Shown here: positions 43,181 through 51,849 of the stretch, piece after piece
How the letters are laid out: each line of letters begins with the position of its first letter
Position numbering within the stretch: position 1 is the first letter of the stretch
Origin: Streptomyces wedmorensis
Lineage (GTDB): Bacteria > Actinomycetota > Actinomycetes > Streptomycetales > Streptomycetaceae
Assembly: GCF_000716445.1 (NCBI RefSeq)
Contig: NZ_JNWK01000026.1
Coordinates: forward strand, 32,747-96,746
DNA: 64,000 nucleotides
Reading direction: 5' to 3'
The notes under the pieces: generated by a model
The model's input: only the letters and a program-made list of their open reading frames with translations
Database searches by the model: none
What the model was told of the DNA's origin: nothing
Made by a program: the position numbers and the translations under genes

Positions 43181-43580
43181 TCAGCACCCTTTCGAGGAGC
43201 GCGCGGTCGGGCTGGCCGGTGCCGTGACCGGTCCCGTACACACGGATCTTTCCCTGGTCGGCCAGGTCGCTGAGCAGCACCCGGACGACCCCCAACGGCA
43301 TCTTGAGGAGCGCCGAGATCTCCGCGACCGTCCGCATCCGGCGGCAGATCTCGACGATGGCCCGCATCTCGGGCATCAGCCCTCGGGCCGCGGGCCCGCC
43401 GTCCGTCAGGACCTTGCGGGCGGCCGGCGCTTCGAGCGCCGCCACGAAGGTCTCGACGAGCAGGATGTGCCCGAAGCGGGTGCGGCCGCCGGTCAGCGAG
43501 TACGGGCGCACGCGCGCCGGGCGCCGCCCCTCGCCGCGTACCGGCAGCTTGTGGACGTGAGCCGAGGACATGGCGGTCAC
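43161..43580 (-). CDS. cvnC: Conservon protein CvnC (DUF742)
   Basis: 139 aa. DUF742 proteins have an N-terminal RPYSLTGGRT motif, visible here, and a winged-helix-like part (EICRRMRTVAEISALLKMPLGVVRVLLSDL). GTG 43580 forms GTGA with the cvnB stop and has GGAGAG upstream; ATG 43571 is possible. It probably binds the other conservon proteins. Confidence 0.92.
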   Translation of the reverse strand: MTAMSSAHVHKLPVRGEGRRPARVRPYSLTGGRTRFGHILLVETFVAALEAPAARKVLTDGGPAARGLMPEMRAIVEICRRMRTVAEISALLKMPLGVVRVLLSDLADQGKIRVYGTGHGTGQPDRALLERVLSGLRRL

Positions 43581-44068
43581 CGGGGGCTCTCCATCGACTT
43601 GCGCAGCTCGCTGCGGACTTCGGGGGTGAGGACGTGTCCGGCGCGGCCCACGAAGAGCGCCATGTGGTACGCCACGACGCTCATGTCGCAGTCGGGTGTG
43701 GCGTGCACGCCGAGCAGCGAGCCGTCGCTGATCGACATCACGAAGACGCTGCCGTCCTCCATCGCCACCATGGTCTGCTTGACCCCGCCGCCGTCCATCA
43801 GCCGGGCGGCGCCGATGGTGAGGCTGCCGATGCCGGAGACGATGGTGGCCAGGTCGGCGCTGGAGCCGCGCGGCCCGCCCGGGCGGGCCGGTTCGGCGGC
43901 CGTCGTCGTGGTCTGCTGGACAACCGGGTCGGACGACAGCAGCAGCAGGCCGTCGGAGGAGACGACCGCCACCGAGCGGACGCCGGGCACCTCCTCGACC
44001 AGATTGCCCAGCAGCCATTGCAGGTTGCGGGCCTCCGTGCTCAGTCCGAACGTTCCCGTCGCGGTCAA
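43577..44068 (-). CDS. cvnB: Conservon protein CvnB (roadblock/LC7 domain)
   Basis: 163 aa with the roadblock/LC7 fold, visible from [32 protein letters not shown] onward. A Thr/Pro-rich insertion lies near 52-70. It should dimerise and regulate the GTPase. TTG 44068 is well supported: GGAGG lies 7 nt upstream, and it overlaps the cvnA stop as TTGA. Confidence 0.92.
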   Translation of the reverse strand: MTATGTFGLSTEARNLQWLLGNLVEEVPGVRSVAVVSSDGLLLLSSDPVVQQTTTTAAEPARPGGPRGSSADLATIVSGIGSLTIGAARLMDGGGVKQTMVAMEDGSVFVMSISDGSLLGVHATPDCDMSVVAYHMALFVGRAGHVLTPEVRSELRKSMESPR

Positions 44069-47000
44069 CTGCGTGCCTCCTCGACTGTGTCCCCCGCCGT
44101 CTCCCCTGTACGTGCAGTCCCTATGGCCTCGGTCGGCGCCGTGTCCATCCGCTCCGTGCCCAACTCGGCCTCCACATCGCGACGTCCGGCCTTGGCCCCC
44201 TGGTGGAAGCCACCGAGGCGCCTTCGCAGTGCCTCCGCGTCCACGCTGCTCTTACGGGTGGCGGCCGCGGCGCCGGGCTGACGGACCACCTGCGGGGTGC
44301 GCTTCGGCAGCCCCTTGTCCGTGACCCGCTCCCACTGGGCCGGGCGCGGCCCGGGAAGCTCCGGCTCGACGGCCGGCTCCGGCTCCGGCACCGGAGCCGT
44401 GTCGGCCGGGGGCTCCGCCCGGTGGGCCGTCTCCCCGTCCTCGACCGCGCGCTCGTGCGCGTCCGGCTCGGGCGGCGGGTCGGGCAGCCGCACCTGGAGC
44501 GTGGTCTCGGAGACGGACTCCCCGAGGGGAGCCGTCTCGTACTCGGCGGCGGACACCGGCCCGGTCGCGGGCTCGGCGGCGTACGCCGGCTCGGGTTCCG
44601 GTTCCGGGGCGTACTCCGGCTCCGGGGCCGGCTCGTACCGCGCCTCCGGCTCGGGGGCGTAGGTCGGCTCCGGCTCGGGTTCGTACGCCGGCTCGGGCTC
44701 GTACGCGGACTCCGGTACGTACGCCGGCTCCGGTTCGTACGCCGGCTCCGGCTCCGGGGTCCGTGCGGTCGTCTCGCCCGCCGCCTCCGCCGCGAGGATG
44801 GCCCGCTCGGCGGCCTCGACGAGGGGGTCGCGGGTGCGGGACGGCAGGGTGTTGGAGTTGGCTTCCGCGACCGAGCCGGGAAGGTGGATCGTCGGGGCCG
44901 CGCCCGCCACCCGCACGGGATGGGACACCGTGGCCGGCGGGGCGGTAGGCAGCAGGGGCAGCGGGAGGACGACGACGGCCGCCGTACCGCCCGGCTGCTG
45001 CTCGCGGAGCTCGACGCGGACGCCGTGCCGGGCGGCGAGCAGGGCGATGACCCGCATGCCGAGCCCCTCGCCGTCGAAGGCGTCCGGATCCGCGTCGGCC
45101 AGGCGGGCGTTCAGCTCGGCGAACCGGGAGGCGGTCATGCCGATGCCGGCGTCCTGGACGGAGAGCATCACCTCGCCGCTCTCCAGGAGCCAGCCGGAGA
45201 GCTGGACCTCGGCGTCCGGCGGCGAGAAGGAGGTGGCGTTCTCCAGGAGCTCCGCGACGAGGTGGCTCAGGTCGTCCGCGGCGAAGCCGGCGACCTGCGC
45301 GTGCGGCGGCAGGGACTGGATGGTCACCCGCTCGTACCGCTCGATCTCGCTGACGGCGGCGCGCAGCACGTCGACCAGCGGGACCGGCCCGGCGTGCCCG
45401 TGGACGTGCTCGTGGCCCGCGAGGACCAGCAGGTTCTCGCTGTGGCGGCGCATGACGGTCGCCATGTGGTCGAGCTTGAAGAGGGTGCCGAGGCGGTCCG
45501 GGTCCTGCTCGCGCTCCTCCAGCTTCTCGATGACGCCGAGCTGGCGCTCGACGAGCCCGAGGCTGCGCAGCGAGAGGTTGACGAAGGTGTGGTGGACGGT
45601 GTTCCGGAGCCGTTCGAGGTCGGCGGTGAGCAGGGCGACCCGGCCCTGGAGGTCCGCGCGCTGGGCGGCGAGTTCCGCGCCGACGGCCTCCTTGGCCGCG
45701 ACCAGGTCGACCCGCTCGTCGGTGAGCCGCTCGGCGTGCTCGGCGAGGCCGGCGAGCTTGCCGTGCAGGGTGTTGAGAGAGCGGACGACCTGGGCGAACT
45801 CGTCGTTGCGGCCGGTGAAGCGGACCTGCTCCTCGGTGTGCGGCGCGGGGGCGGCGGCCAGCCGGGCGGCGCCGATGCGGAGGACGGCGAGGGGCCGGGT
45901 GAGGCTGCGGGCGACGTAGGTGGAGATGCCGATCGCGACCAGGAAGCAGCCGCCGAGGAAGGCGAGGCGCAGTTCGAGGGCGGTGACGTCGTCGTCGCGG
46001 AGCGCGCCGAGCCGCTCGACGCGCCCGGCGGCGAGGGCGGACTCGACGCCGCGCATCTGCTCGATGCGGGCGGAGAGGGCCGACTCCAGGCCGGCCGGGT
46101 CGGTGTCGCCCTCGGCCTCGGTCAGCCGGGGCTGGTCGGTGAGGGCGGCCAGGGAACGCTCGGCGCTCTTGACGTCGGGGCCCGTGACGGTGGCGGCGAG
46201 CGAGTCGCGGGCGGCGGCTCCGGCGGCCTGGTCGAAGTCGCCGAGGGCGGCGAGTTCGCGGACGCGGGCCTGCTGCGCGGCGGCGCTGAGGAGGTCGCGG
46301 GCGCGCTCGGCCTCCGCGGCGCCTTCGGGCACGTCGGGGACGTAGGTGCCGGACTCGGAGTCGTAGTGGACCTCCCCCGTGGGCTCGGGCTGCTGCACGG
46401 CGAGCGCGGCGAGGAGCAGGCCGCGGGTGGCGGAGGCCTGCTCGACGGCGCGGCCGAGGGCGGCCGGGGCACGCGTGGCCTCGGTGAGCGAGGCGTCGGT
46501 GGCGCGGGGCGGGGTCTTGTCGGCGAGCTCGTCGGCGAGTGCCTGGAGCTTGGCGATGACGTCCGAGTACGCCTTGTGGGCCTCCAGTGCCGTGCCCTTG
46601 CCGGTGAGCGCGGTGCGGCGGATGGAGGGCACTCCGGCGAGGTCCCGGCGGAGCTCGGTGGGTGCGGCGGGCCGGATCTCGTCGATCTGCCGGTCGACGC
46701 GGGTGGACCGGGTGTCGGTGATCTGCCGCTTGTGCTTGGCGTCGCCGGTCTGGGCGTCGCGGCCGGCGGCGATGTACGCCACGACCTCGTCGCGCTCGTC
46801 GGCGAGGGAGTGCGCCAGGGTGACGGCCTGCCGGTCGAGTTCGGCGAGGGTGACCAGACGCTGGGAGTCCGTCAGCTCGGCGGAGGCGGCGAGGACCGCG
46901 GGGGCCCCGGCGGCGAGTACGGTGACGCCGACGAGGGCGACGCCGGCGACCAGGCGGTTGCGGACGCGCTTGGTCCGGCCTGCGGGGGTCTGCTGCGCCG

Positions 47001-47091
47001 CCGCGGCGTCCGGGGTCGGCTCCGCACCGGGGGCCTGGCTCCGCGTGCCGTTCTTGCTCCGAGGCCGCTTCTTCTGCACCGGTGCTCGCAT
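44065..47091 (-). CDS. cvnA: Conservon sensor kinase-like protein CvnA (nitrate/nitrite-sensing type)
   Basis: 1008 aa. TM1 lies at about 42-62, a large extracytoplasmic NIT-like helical sensor follows, TM2 is near 370-395, then HAMP ([20 protein letters not shown]) and a coiled coil. The ATPase domain has [20 protein letters not shown] and [16 protein letters not shown]. The dimerisation His region is weak, as in other CvnA proteins. After about 750 the protein becomes a long Glu/Pro/Tyr-rich tail with many YEPEP and YAPEP repeats. ATG 47091 has no strong ribosome site. Confidence 0.92.
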   Translation of the reverse strand: MRAPVQKKRPRSKNGTRSQAPGAEPTPDAAAAQQTPAGRTKRVRNRLVAGVALVGVTVLAAGAPAVLAASAELTDSQRLVTLAELDRQAVTLAHSLADERDEVVAYIAAGRDAQTGDAKHKRQITDTRSTRVDRQIDEIRPAAPTELRRDLAGVPSIRRTALTGKGTALEAHKAYSDVIAKLQALADELADKTPPRATDASLTEATRAPAALGRAVEQASATRGLLLAALAVQQPEPTGEVHYDSESGTYVPDVPEGAAEAERARDLLSAAAQQARVRELAALGDFDQAAGAAARDSLAATVTGPDVKSAERSLAALTDQPRLTEAEGDTDPAGLESALSARIEQMRGVESALAAGRVERLGALRDDDVTALELRLAFLGGCFLVAIGISTYVARSLTRPLAVLRIGAARLAAAPAPHTEEQVRFTGRNDEFAQVVRSLNTLHGKLAGLAEHAERLTDERVDLVAAKEAVGAELAAQRADLQGRVALLTADLERLRNTVHHTFVNLSLRSLGLVERQLGVIEKLEEREQDPDRLGTLFKLDHMATVMRRHSENLLVLAGHEHVHGHAGPVPLVDVLRAAVSEIERYERVTIQSLPPHAQVAGFAADDLSHLVAELLENATSFSPPDAEVQLSGWLLESGEVMLSVQDAGIGMTASRFAELNARLADADPDAFDGEGLGMRVIALLAARHGVRVELREQQPGGTAAVVVLPLPLLPTAPPATVSHPVRVAGAAPTIHLPGSVAEANSNTLPSRTRDPLVEAAERAILAAEAAGETTARTPEPEPAYEPEPAYVPESAYEPEPAYEPEPEPTYAPEPEARYEPAPEPEYAPEPEPEPAYAAEPATGPVSAAEYETAPLGESVSETTLQVRLPDPPPEPDAHERAVEDGETAHRAEPPADTAPVPEPEPAVEPELPGPRPAQWERVTDKGLPKRTPQVVRQPGAAAATRKSSVDAEALRRRLGGFHQGAKAGRRDVEAELGTERMDTAPTEAIGTARTGETAGDTVEEARS

Positions 47092-47461
47092 TCTTGACTC
47101 GTCCGCCCACAAAGCAGAGGTGACGACCGGTCACATGGAGCGCCCCCACCCCTGGTACGGCTTCCGACCATTCCAGCGCTTCTGGGAAGGGGGCGCGCAT
47201 CGGCCGCTCCGCCACCCGAACGAGTGAACAACACTCATGAGTTGGCGAACAACTTCCCCGGGCTTCCCCGGCGGGCCCCGCGGGGGCCCGGTTGGATCTT
47301 CCGGGCGGGCTTTGGCAGGATGCCCGCCCGCAGCTCTCCGGAGGTGTCCGTTCCGCCTCACACGCCGCGGCCGCCGCGTTGGTACAGGCCTTTTCCGGTC
47401 GTTTGCAGGTCCCGTGAAGGAGTACGCCGCCGCCGGATCGGGGGCGGGCACACTGGAACCC
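47092..47461. other. 370-bp divergent intergenic region between cvnA and the PP2C-like gene
   Basis: No gene was found. It contains the palindrome ACTCATGAGT at 47233-47242 flanked by two GAACAAC repeats (47226-47232 and 47247-47253). These are candidate control elements for the conservon, about 140 bp before its start. Confidence 0.5.
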
Positions 47462-48295
47462 ATGCGCAGCGACGTCGCCTCCCTCCCCGGCAGCCCCGAA
47501 CGCCCCAACGAGGACTGGGTGTCAGCAGCTCTGCCCGGTGCGGGCGGCGGGGGAACCGTCGTCCTGCTCGACGGCGTCACACCACCCGCCGGTGATGACG
47601 GTTGTGTGCACGGCGTGCCGTGGTTCACCGCGCGACTCGGCGGGGCTTTGACCGAACTGTCCGCTTCCAGGCCGGACATGCCCCTGCCCGAGATCCTGTC
47701 GCGGGCAATCCGGCGCACCGCGGACGCCCATCGGCAGACCTGTGACCTTTCTCACATGCGAACGCCCCAGGCAACCGTCGTCCTCGCCCGCTGGGACGAG
47801 GTCTCGGTCGAGCATCTCGTCCTGTCCGACTCCGCTCTCCTCCTGGAGGAACCGGACGGCACGGTACAGGCCGTCCTCGACGACCGGCTCGACCGGGTCC
47901 CGGACGCGGTCCGGCGCTCACTGGAGGCGACGGACCGGCTTCGCAATCGGGAGGGCGGATTCTTCACGGCCGCCGCCGACCCCGCGGTCGCGGAGCGGGC
48001 GATCACCGGGACGACCCCCCGCGCGCGGGTACGCGCCCTGGCGGCGCTCACGGACGGGGCGAGCCGCTGGGTGGAGCTGTTCGGCGAAGGCGACTGGACG
48101 GCCTGCCTCGGCGTCCTGCGCGACGAGGGCGCGGCCGGCCTCCTCCGCCGGGTGCGGGACCTGGAGGCGGCCGACGCGCGGGCGGGCGGCACGCACCGCT
48201 GGAAGCGGCACGACGACGCCACGGCGGCGTATGTGGAGCTCGGCGCCCCCGGCCAGGACCCCTCCGGCGGCCCGGGGCCGCGACCCCGGCCGTGA
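47462..48295 (+). CDS. PP2C-family-like protein phosphatase
   Basis: 277 aa. Three metal-ligand regions of PP2C are visible: RPNEDWVSAAL near residue 16, VVLLDGVTPPAG near 36, and ALTDGASRW near 200. SVEHLVLSDSALLL replaces the usual GDSR strand. The active site therefore looks at least partly conserved, but several usual Gly residues are changed, so activity is uncertain. There is no membrane segment. It is divergent from the conservon. Confidence 0.72.
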   Translation: MRSDVASLPGSPERPNEDWVSAALPGAGGGGTVVLLDGVTPPAGDDGCVHGVPWFTARLGGALTELSASRPDMPLPEILSRAIRRTADAHRQTCDLSHMRTPQATVVLARWDEVSVEHLVLSDSALLLEEPDGTVQAVLDDRLDRVPDAVRRSLEATDRLRNREGGFFTAAADPAVAERAITGTTPRARVRALAALTDGASRWVELFGEGDWTACLGVLRDEGAAGLLRRVRDLEAADARAGGTHRWKRHDDATAAYVELGAPGQDPSGGPGPRPRP

Positions 48296-48363
48296 TCCAC
48301 CGTGCGGGCCCCGGGGCCGGTCCGGAAACCCCGCCAGGCCCCGCTCTCCGGGCAGGCCGCTGC

Positions 48364-48873
48364 TCAGCCCTCCGCCCGTACGTTGAAGTGGTGCAGCAGC
48401 CGCGCCAGTTCCGCGACCTCCCCGCGGTCCCAGTCGACCAGCTTGCGCACGTACCGCTCGCGCCGCGCGTCCCGCACGTGCCGGAAGCGGTCCCGGCCCT
48501 CCTCCGTGAGCCGCACCAGGGAGGCGCGCCCGTCGGCGGGGTCCGGGTCACGGACGACGAGCCCGAGGACCTCGAGCGCCCGCAGCTGCCGGCTCATCGT
48601 CGCCTTCCCGACCCCGAAGTAGCCGGCGAGTTCGGTGGCGCGCTGCGGCCCGACCTCGTCGAGCCGGACGAAGAGCCCATAGGCCGCCGGCTCCAGTTCG
48701 GGGTGCACCTCCCGCGCCATCTCCCCCGACTGGGCCCGCGCCCGGCGCAGGAACACCGCCAGCTCGCGCTCGAGCGCCAGGAACTCGGGGTCCACCCCGG
48801 GCGCCTCGCCGCGTCCACGCCCCGCCGTCCCCCCAGCGGCCCGGCCGTCGCTTCCCGTACCGCTTCCGTGCAC
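48364..48873 (-). CDS. MarR-family transcriptional regulator
   Basis: 169 aa from GTG 48873, which has GGAGG 7 nt upstream; a GTG at 48888 is in frame. The winged helix is VGPQRATELAGYFGVGKATM, SRQLRALEVLGLVVRDPDPAD and RASLVRLTEEG, a clear MarR pattern. The first 30 residues are Gly-rich and probably disordered. It is divergent from the GH25 gene and likely acts on the palindromes between them. Confidence 0.9.
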   Translation of the reverse strand: MHGSGTGSDGRAAGGTAGRGRGEAPGVDPEFLALERELAVFLRRARAQSGEMAREVHPELEPAAYGLFVRLDEVGPQRATELAGYFGVGKATMSRQLRALEVLGLVVRDPDPADGRASLVRLTEEGRDRFRHVRDARRERYVRKLVDWDRGEVAELARLLHHFNVRAEG

Positions 48874-48990
48874 GTCAGCACCTCCCACGTGTCCTCCGGC
48901 TGCTGTCCGACGGCTCGGCCGCCGGTTTCCGGCGGCTGAAAGTTTCTTCCCGCCGCGGCCATCGCCGCAGCTCCTTCAGTATTTCGCAGG

Positions 48991-49046
48991 CGTAGACCAA
49001 CGGCGGCGATCGGGCCCCCTTCCGCCGGGTGGGTCTACGTGCGTAG
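48991..49046. promoter_or_regulatory. Candidate MarR operator sequences
   Basis: CGTAGACC (48991-48998) is complementary to GGTCTACG (49032-49039), and the palindrome CTACG-TG-CGTAG occupies 49035-49046. They lie in the gap between the divergent MarR and GH25 genes. Confidence 0.4.
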
Positions 49047-49151
49047 CGTCGTCCCCGGCGTCGGGCTGACATGTCCATTCCATGGCCTGTCGGCATCGTG
49101 CGCCGGCTCCCCCAACAGAGCTCCCCCCACCGAGCCTTTCGGAGGCACGCA

Positions 49152-49982
49152 ATGCGTGTGCACAGATCCGGAACGACCCTGGCCGGCGCGGCCCTCGCGA
49201 CGCTGGCCCTGCTCCTGCCCCTCGCCGGGAACGCCGGCGCCGCCCAGGACCCGGGCACCCGGGTCGTCCCCGAACGCGGTTCCGCGTACATGGGCATGGG
49301 CGTGATCGCCCACGACGGCAAGGGTGCGAAGCCCGCCGGCGCCACCACCCTGGCCGTCCAGACGGAGGGCGTGGACGTCTCCAGCCACCAAGGCAACGTG
49401 GCCTGGTCCACGCTGTGGAACAGCGGGGTCAAGTGGGCCTACGTCAAGGCGACGGAAGGCACGTACTACAAGAACACGTACTTCACCCAGCAGTACAACG
49501 GCTCCTACAACGTCGGCATGATCCGGGGCACGTACCACTTCGCCACCCCGGACACCACGAGCGGCGCCGCCCAGGCCGACTACTTCGTGAACAACGGCGG
49601 CGGCTGGTCGAAGGACGGGAAGACGCTGCCGGGGGTGCTCGACATCGAGTGGAACCCGTACGGCGCGACCTGCTACGGCAAGACGGCGTCCGGGATGGTC
49701 GCCTGGATCCAGGACTTCGTGAACCGCTACCGGTACCGGACGGGCCGCGACCCGGTGATCTACACCGCGACGAGCTGGTGGAAGCAGTGCACCGGCAACT
49801 CGGCGGCCTTCGCCGGGACCAACCCGCTCTGGATCGCGCGGTACGCCTCCGAGGTCGGCGAACTCCCGGCCGGCTGGCCGTACTACACGATCTGGCAGTA
49901 CACGTCCTCCGGCCCGACGGTCGGCGACCACAACCACTTCAACGGCGACTACTCGCGCGTACAGGCGCTCGCGAACGGCTGA
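49152..49982 (+). CDS. Secreted GH25 lysozyme (N-acetylmuramidase)
   Basis: 276 aa. A signal peptide (about 1-30) precedes a GH25 catalytic barrel. GVDVSSHQGNVAW holds the first Asp, VKATEGTYYKN, MIRGTYHF and LPGVLDIEWNPYG the catalytic Asp/Glu pair, and YTIWQYTSSG the last strand. It cleaves the glycan of peptidoglycan and is exported. ATG 49152 has GGAGG 6 nt upstream. Confidence 0.94.
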   Translation: MRVHRSGTTLAGAALATLALLLPLAGNAGAAQDPGTRVVPERGSAYMGMGVIAHDGKGAKPAGATTLAVQTEGVDVSSHQGNVAWSTLWNSGVKWAYVKATEGTYYKNTYFTQQYNGSYNVGMIRGTYHFATPDTTSGAAQADYFVNNGGGWSKDGKTLPGVLDIEWNPYGATCYGKTASGMVAWIQDFVNRYRYRTGRDPVIYTATSWWKQCTGNSAAFAGTNPLWIARYASEVGELPAGWPYYTIWQYTSSGPTVGDHNHFNGDYSRVQALANG

Positions 49983-50007
49983 CCAGGCCCTCCGCGCGTC
50001 CATCGGT

Positions 50008-50059
50008 CCGCGGCGGCTCCCCGGGAATGCGGCACCCCGGGGGGCCGCCGCGGCTTTTT
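50008..50059 (+). terminator. Terminator of the GH25 gene
   Basis: 18-bp arms (50008-50025 and 50036-50053) with one G-T-type mismatch and a 10-nt loop, followed by CTTTTT (50054-50059). This is the most classical terminator in the window. Confidence 0.88.
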
Positions 50060-50077
50060 CGACCCACCCCCTTGCCC

Positions 50078-50093
50078 ATTGGTATGGACCAAT
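50078..50093. promoter_or_regulatory. DasR-type (dre-like) operator upstream of the LPMO gene
   Basis: ATTGGTATGGACCAAT is a palindrome with arms ATTGGT/ACCAAT. It closely resembles the DasR consensus (TGGTCTAGACCA core), which controls chitin and GlcNAc genes in Streptomyces. It lies about 100 bp before the LPMO start. Confidence 0.6.
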
Positions 50094-50189
50094 GCGAGGC
50101 TCTACGCCGGTCGCCCGGAAGGCAACTTCCGTGCGCCCAGCGCGCGTTGCTCGTCCCGTACTCCCCCACGCACGAGAGAGAGCCCCCGC

Positions 50190-51077
50190 ATGGCCTCCTA
50201 CCGCCGCACCTCCGCCGTCGCCGCCGCCACCCTGTCCGCCGCCGCGCTCGTCGCCCTCACCCCGACGACGGCCGGCGCCCACGGGGCCGTCTTCAACCCC
50301 GTGAGCCGGGTGGCCGCCTGCTACGCCGAAGGCCCCGAGACGCCCAAGTCGCAGGTGTGCAAGGACCTCGTCGCCGACTCCGGCACCCAGCCGCTCTACG
50401 ACTGGAACGAGGTCAACATCGCCAACGCCGACGGGCAGCACCAGGCGCTCATCCCGGACGGCAAGCTCTGCTCGGCGAACCGCGCCAAGTACCGCGCGCT
50501 GGACTGGGCGCGCACCGACTGGCCCGCGACGGCCGTCGCCGCCGGCTCCTTCGACTTCAAGGTCCGCGTCACCGCACCCCACTCGGGCACCATGACGGTC
50601 TACATCACCAAGCCCGGCTTCGACCCGACGCAGCCGCTCAAGTGGTCCGACCTGGACGCGACCCCCGTCGCCGTCCACACCACCACCCGCACCTCGACCG
50701 ACGGCTACTACAACTTCACCGGCAACCTGCCGGCCCGCACCGGCCGCCACATCGTCTACAAGGTGTGGCAGCGCAGCGACAGCCCCGAGGCCTTCTACAG
50801 CTGCTCGGACGTCACCTTCGGCGGCACGGCGGCGGGCACGGCCACGGGCGCGCAGGCCACCGCACCGACCGAGGCGAAGATCTCGGCGGACGCCGAGCTC
50901 TCCACCGTGAGCCACGCGGGCCACGGCGGCGACGAGCAGGCCCCGGCCCTCTCCGCGGAGGCGTCCGGAACCCCCTCCTCCCCGCTCCCCCTGGCCCTGG
51001 CCGGCGCGGGAGCCCTCGCCGCCTTCGCCGCCGGCAGCCTCCTCCTGGGCCGCCGCCGCGACTCGTCCGCCTCCTGA
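50190..51077 (+). CDS. AA10 lytic polysaccharide monooxygenase with C-terminal membrane anchor
   Basis: 295 aa. The signal peptide ends TTAGA, leaving H31 (HGAVFNP) as N-terminal His of the copper brace; the second His is in TAPHSG. Other family marks are CYAEGPETPKS and WQRSDSPEAFYSCSDVTF. After the catalytic domain (to about 230) comes a linker and a C-terminal hydrophobic segment with RRR, so it is probably held at the cell surface. It should oxidise chitin or cellulose; the dre-like site favours chitin. Confidence 0.93.
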   Translation: MASYRRTSAVAAATLSAAALVALTPTTAGAHGAVFNPVSRVAACYAEGPETPKSQVCKDLVADSGTQPLYDWNEVNIANADGQHQALIPDGKLCSANRAKYRALDWARTDWPATAVAAGSFDFKVRVTAPHSGTMTVYITKPGFDPTQPLKWSDLDATPVAVHTTTRTSTDGYYNFTGNLPARTGRHIVYKVWQRSDSPEAFYSCSDVTFGGTAAGTATGAQATAPTEAKISADAELSTVSHAGHGGDEQAPALSAEASGTPSSPLPLALAGAGALAAFAAGSLLLGRRRDSSAS

Positions 51078-51129
51078 CGCCCCGGGTGACACCGGAGACC
51101 CGGCCGTCACGGGGCGCCTCCGGACCCCA

Positions 51130-51158
51130 CCGGATGCCCGGGACGTCCGGGCATCCGG
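51130..51158. terminator. Bidirectional hairpin between LPMO and DUF4240 genes
   Basis: Perfect 12-bp arms CCGGATGCCCGG (51130-51141) and CCGGGCATCCGG (51147-51158) with a 5-nt loop, between converging genes. Confidence 0.8.
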
Positions 51159-51183
51159 CCGTCACCGGGTGTCCCGGCGTCTC

Positions 51184-51777
51184 CTAGGAGGCGGACGAAC
51201 CGAGCGGGAAGAGGGCGGTGAGCCGGGGCATCGCAGCCCCCTCCGGCGCGGACGCCCAGGGCGCCCCGTCCTCTTCCCGCTCTCCCCGCTCCTCGGCGAG
51301 CTCCTCGACCGCGTCGAGGAACTCATCCCCCTCGTCGTCCTCCTGGCCGGTCAGCTCGTCGAACGCGTCCTGCGCCACGTAGTCGAGCTCCTCCCACTCG
51401 GGCCACTCGTCGTCGTGCCAGGTGTTCCGGTGCCGGCCGGCGAGGGCCAGCACCCCGGGCACGTCGGCCAGCGTGTCGGGGTCGGCGAGCACCGACTCGT
51501 ACACCTCGCGCCCCTGCCCCACCAGCCAGAGCGTGAAGTAGTGGAAGCCGTCGTCCGAGCAGCCGCCCTCGACCCGGTCCGCCGCCGTCCACAGCGCGCG
51601 CGTGTCGGCTGCCTCGCAGGCCTCCTCCAGGAACACCTGGAACGCCACGCTCTCGACCGCCGGACGCCGTATCAGCTCTTCCCGCAGCCACTCCAGCCGC
51701 TCGTCCCGGTCACCGGGGCGGCGGCTCAACTCGTCGATGAGAGCCCAGAAGGCGTCGTCGTTCATGTGTACGAGCAT
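51184..51777 (-). CDS. DUF4240 protein
   Basis: 197 aa from ATG 51777; ATG 51765 (MNDDAFWALIDEL) is an alternative that matches the usual family start. DUF4240 marks are FWALIDELSRR, CSDDGFHYFTLWLVGQGREVY, and VLADPDTLADVP. The C-terminal third is acidic. There is no signal peptide and no known function; some family members are linked to toxin-immunity loci, but nothing supports that here. Confidence 0.82.
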   Translation of the reverse strand: MLVHMNDDAFWALIDELSRRPGDRDERLEWLREELIRRPAVESVAFQVFLEEACEAADTRALWTAADRVEGGCSDDGFHYFTLWLVGQGREVYESVLADPDTLADVPGVLALAGRHRNTWHDDEWPEWEELDYVAQDAFDELTGQEDDEGDEFLDAVEELAEERGEREEDGAPWASAPEGAAMPRLTALFPLGSSAS

Positions 51778-51807
51778 GACAGCCCCGACTGACATCCGGG
51801 CACGCCG

Positions 51808-51837
51808 GAGCGGGGTGTCCCGACGGACACCCCGCTC
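51808..51837 (-). terminator. Terminator of lon
   Basis: Perfect 13-bp arms GAGCGGGGTGTCC (51808-51820) and GGACACCCCGCTC (51825-51837) with a CGAC loop, 13 bp past the lon stop on the leftward transcript. Confidence 0.85.
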
Positions 51838-51849
51838 ACGGGAGGGGAA

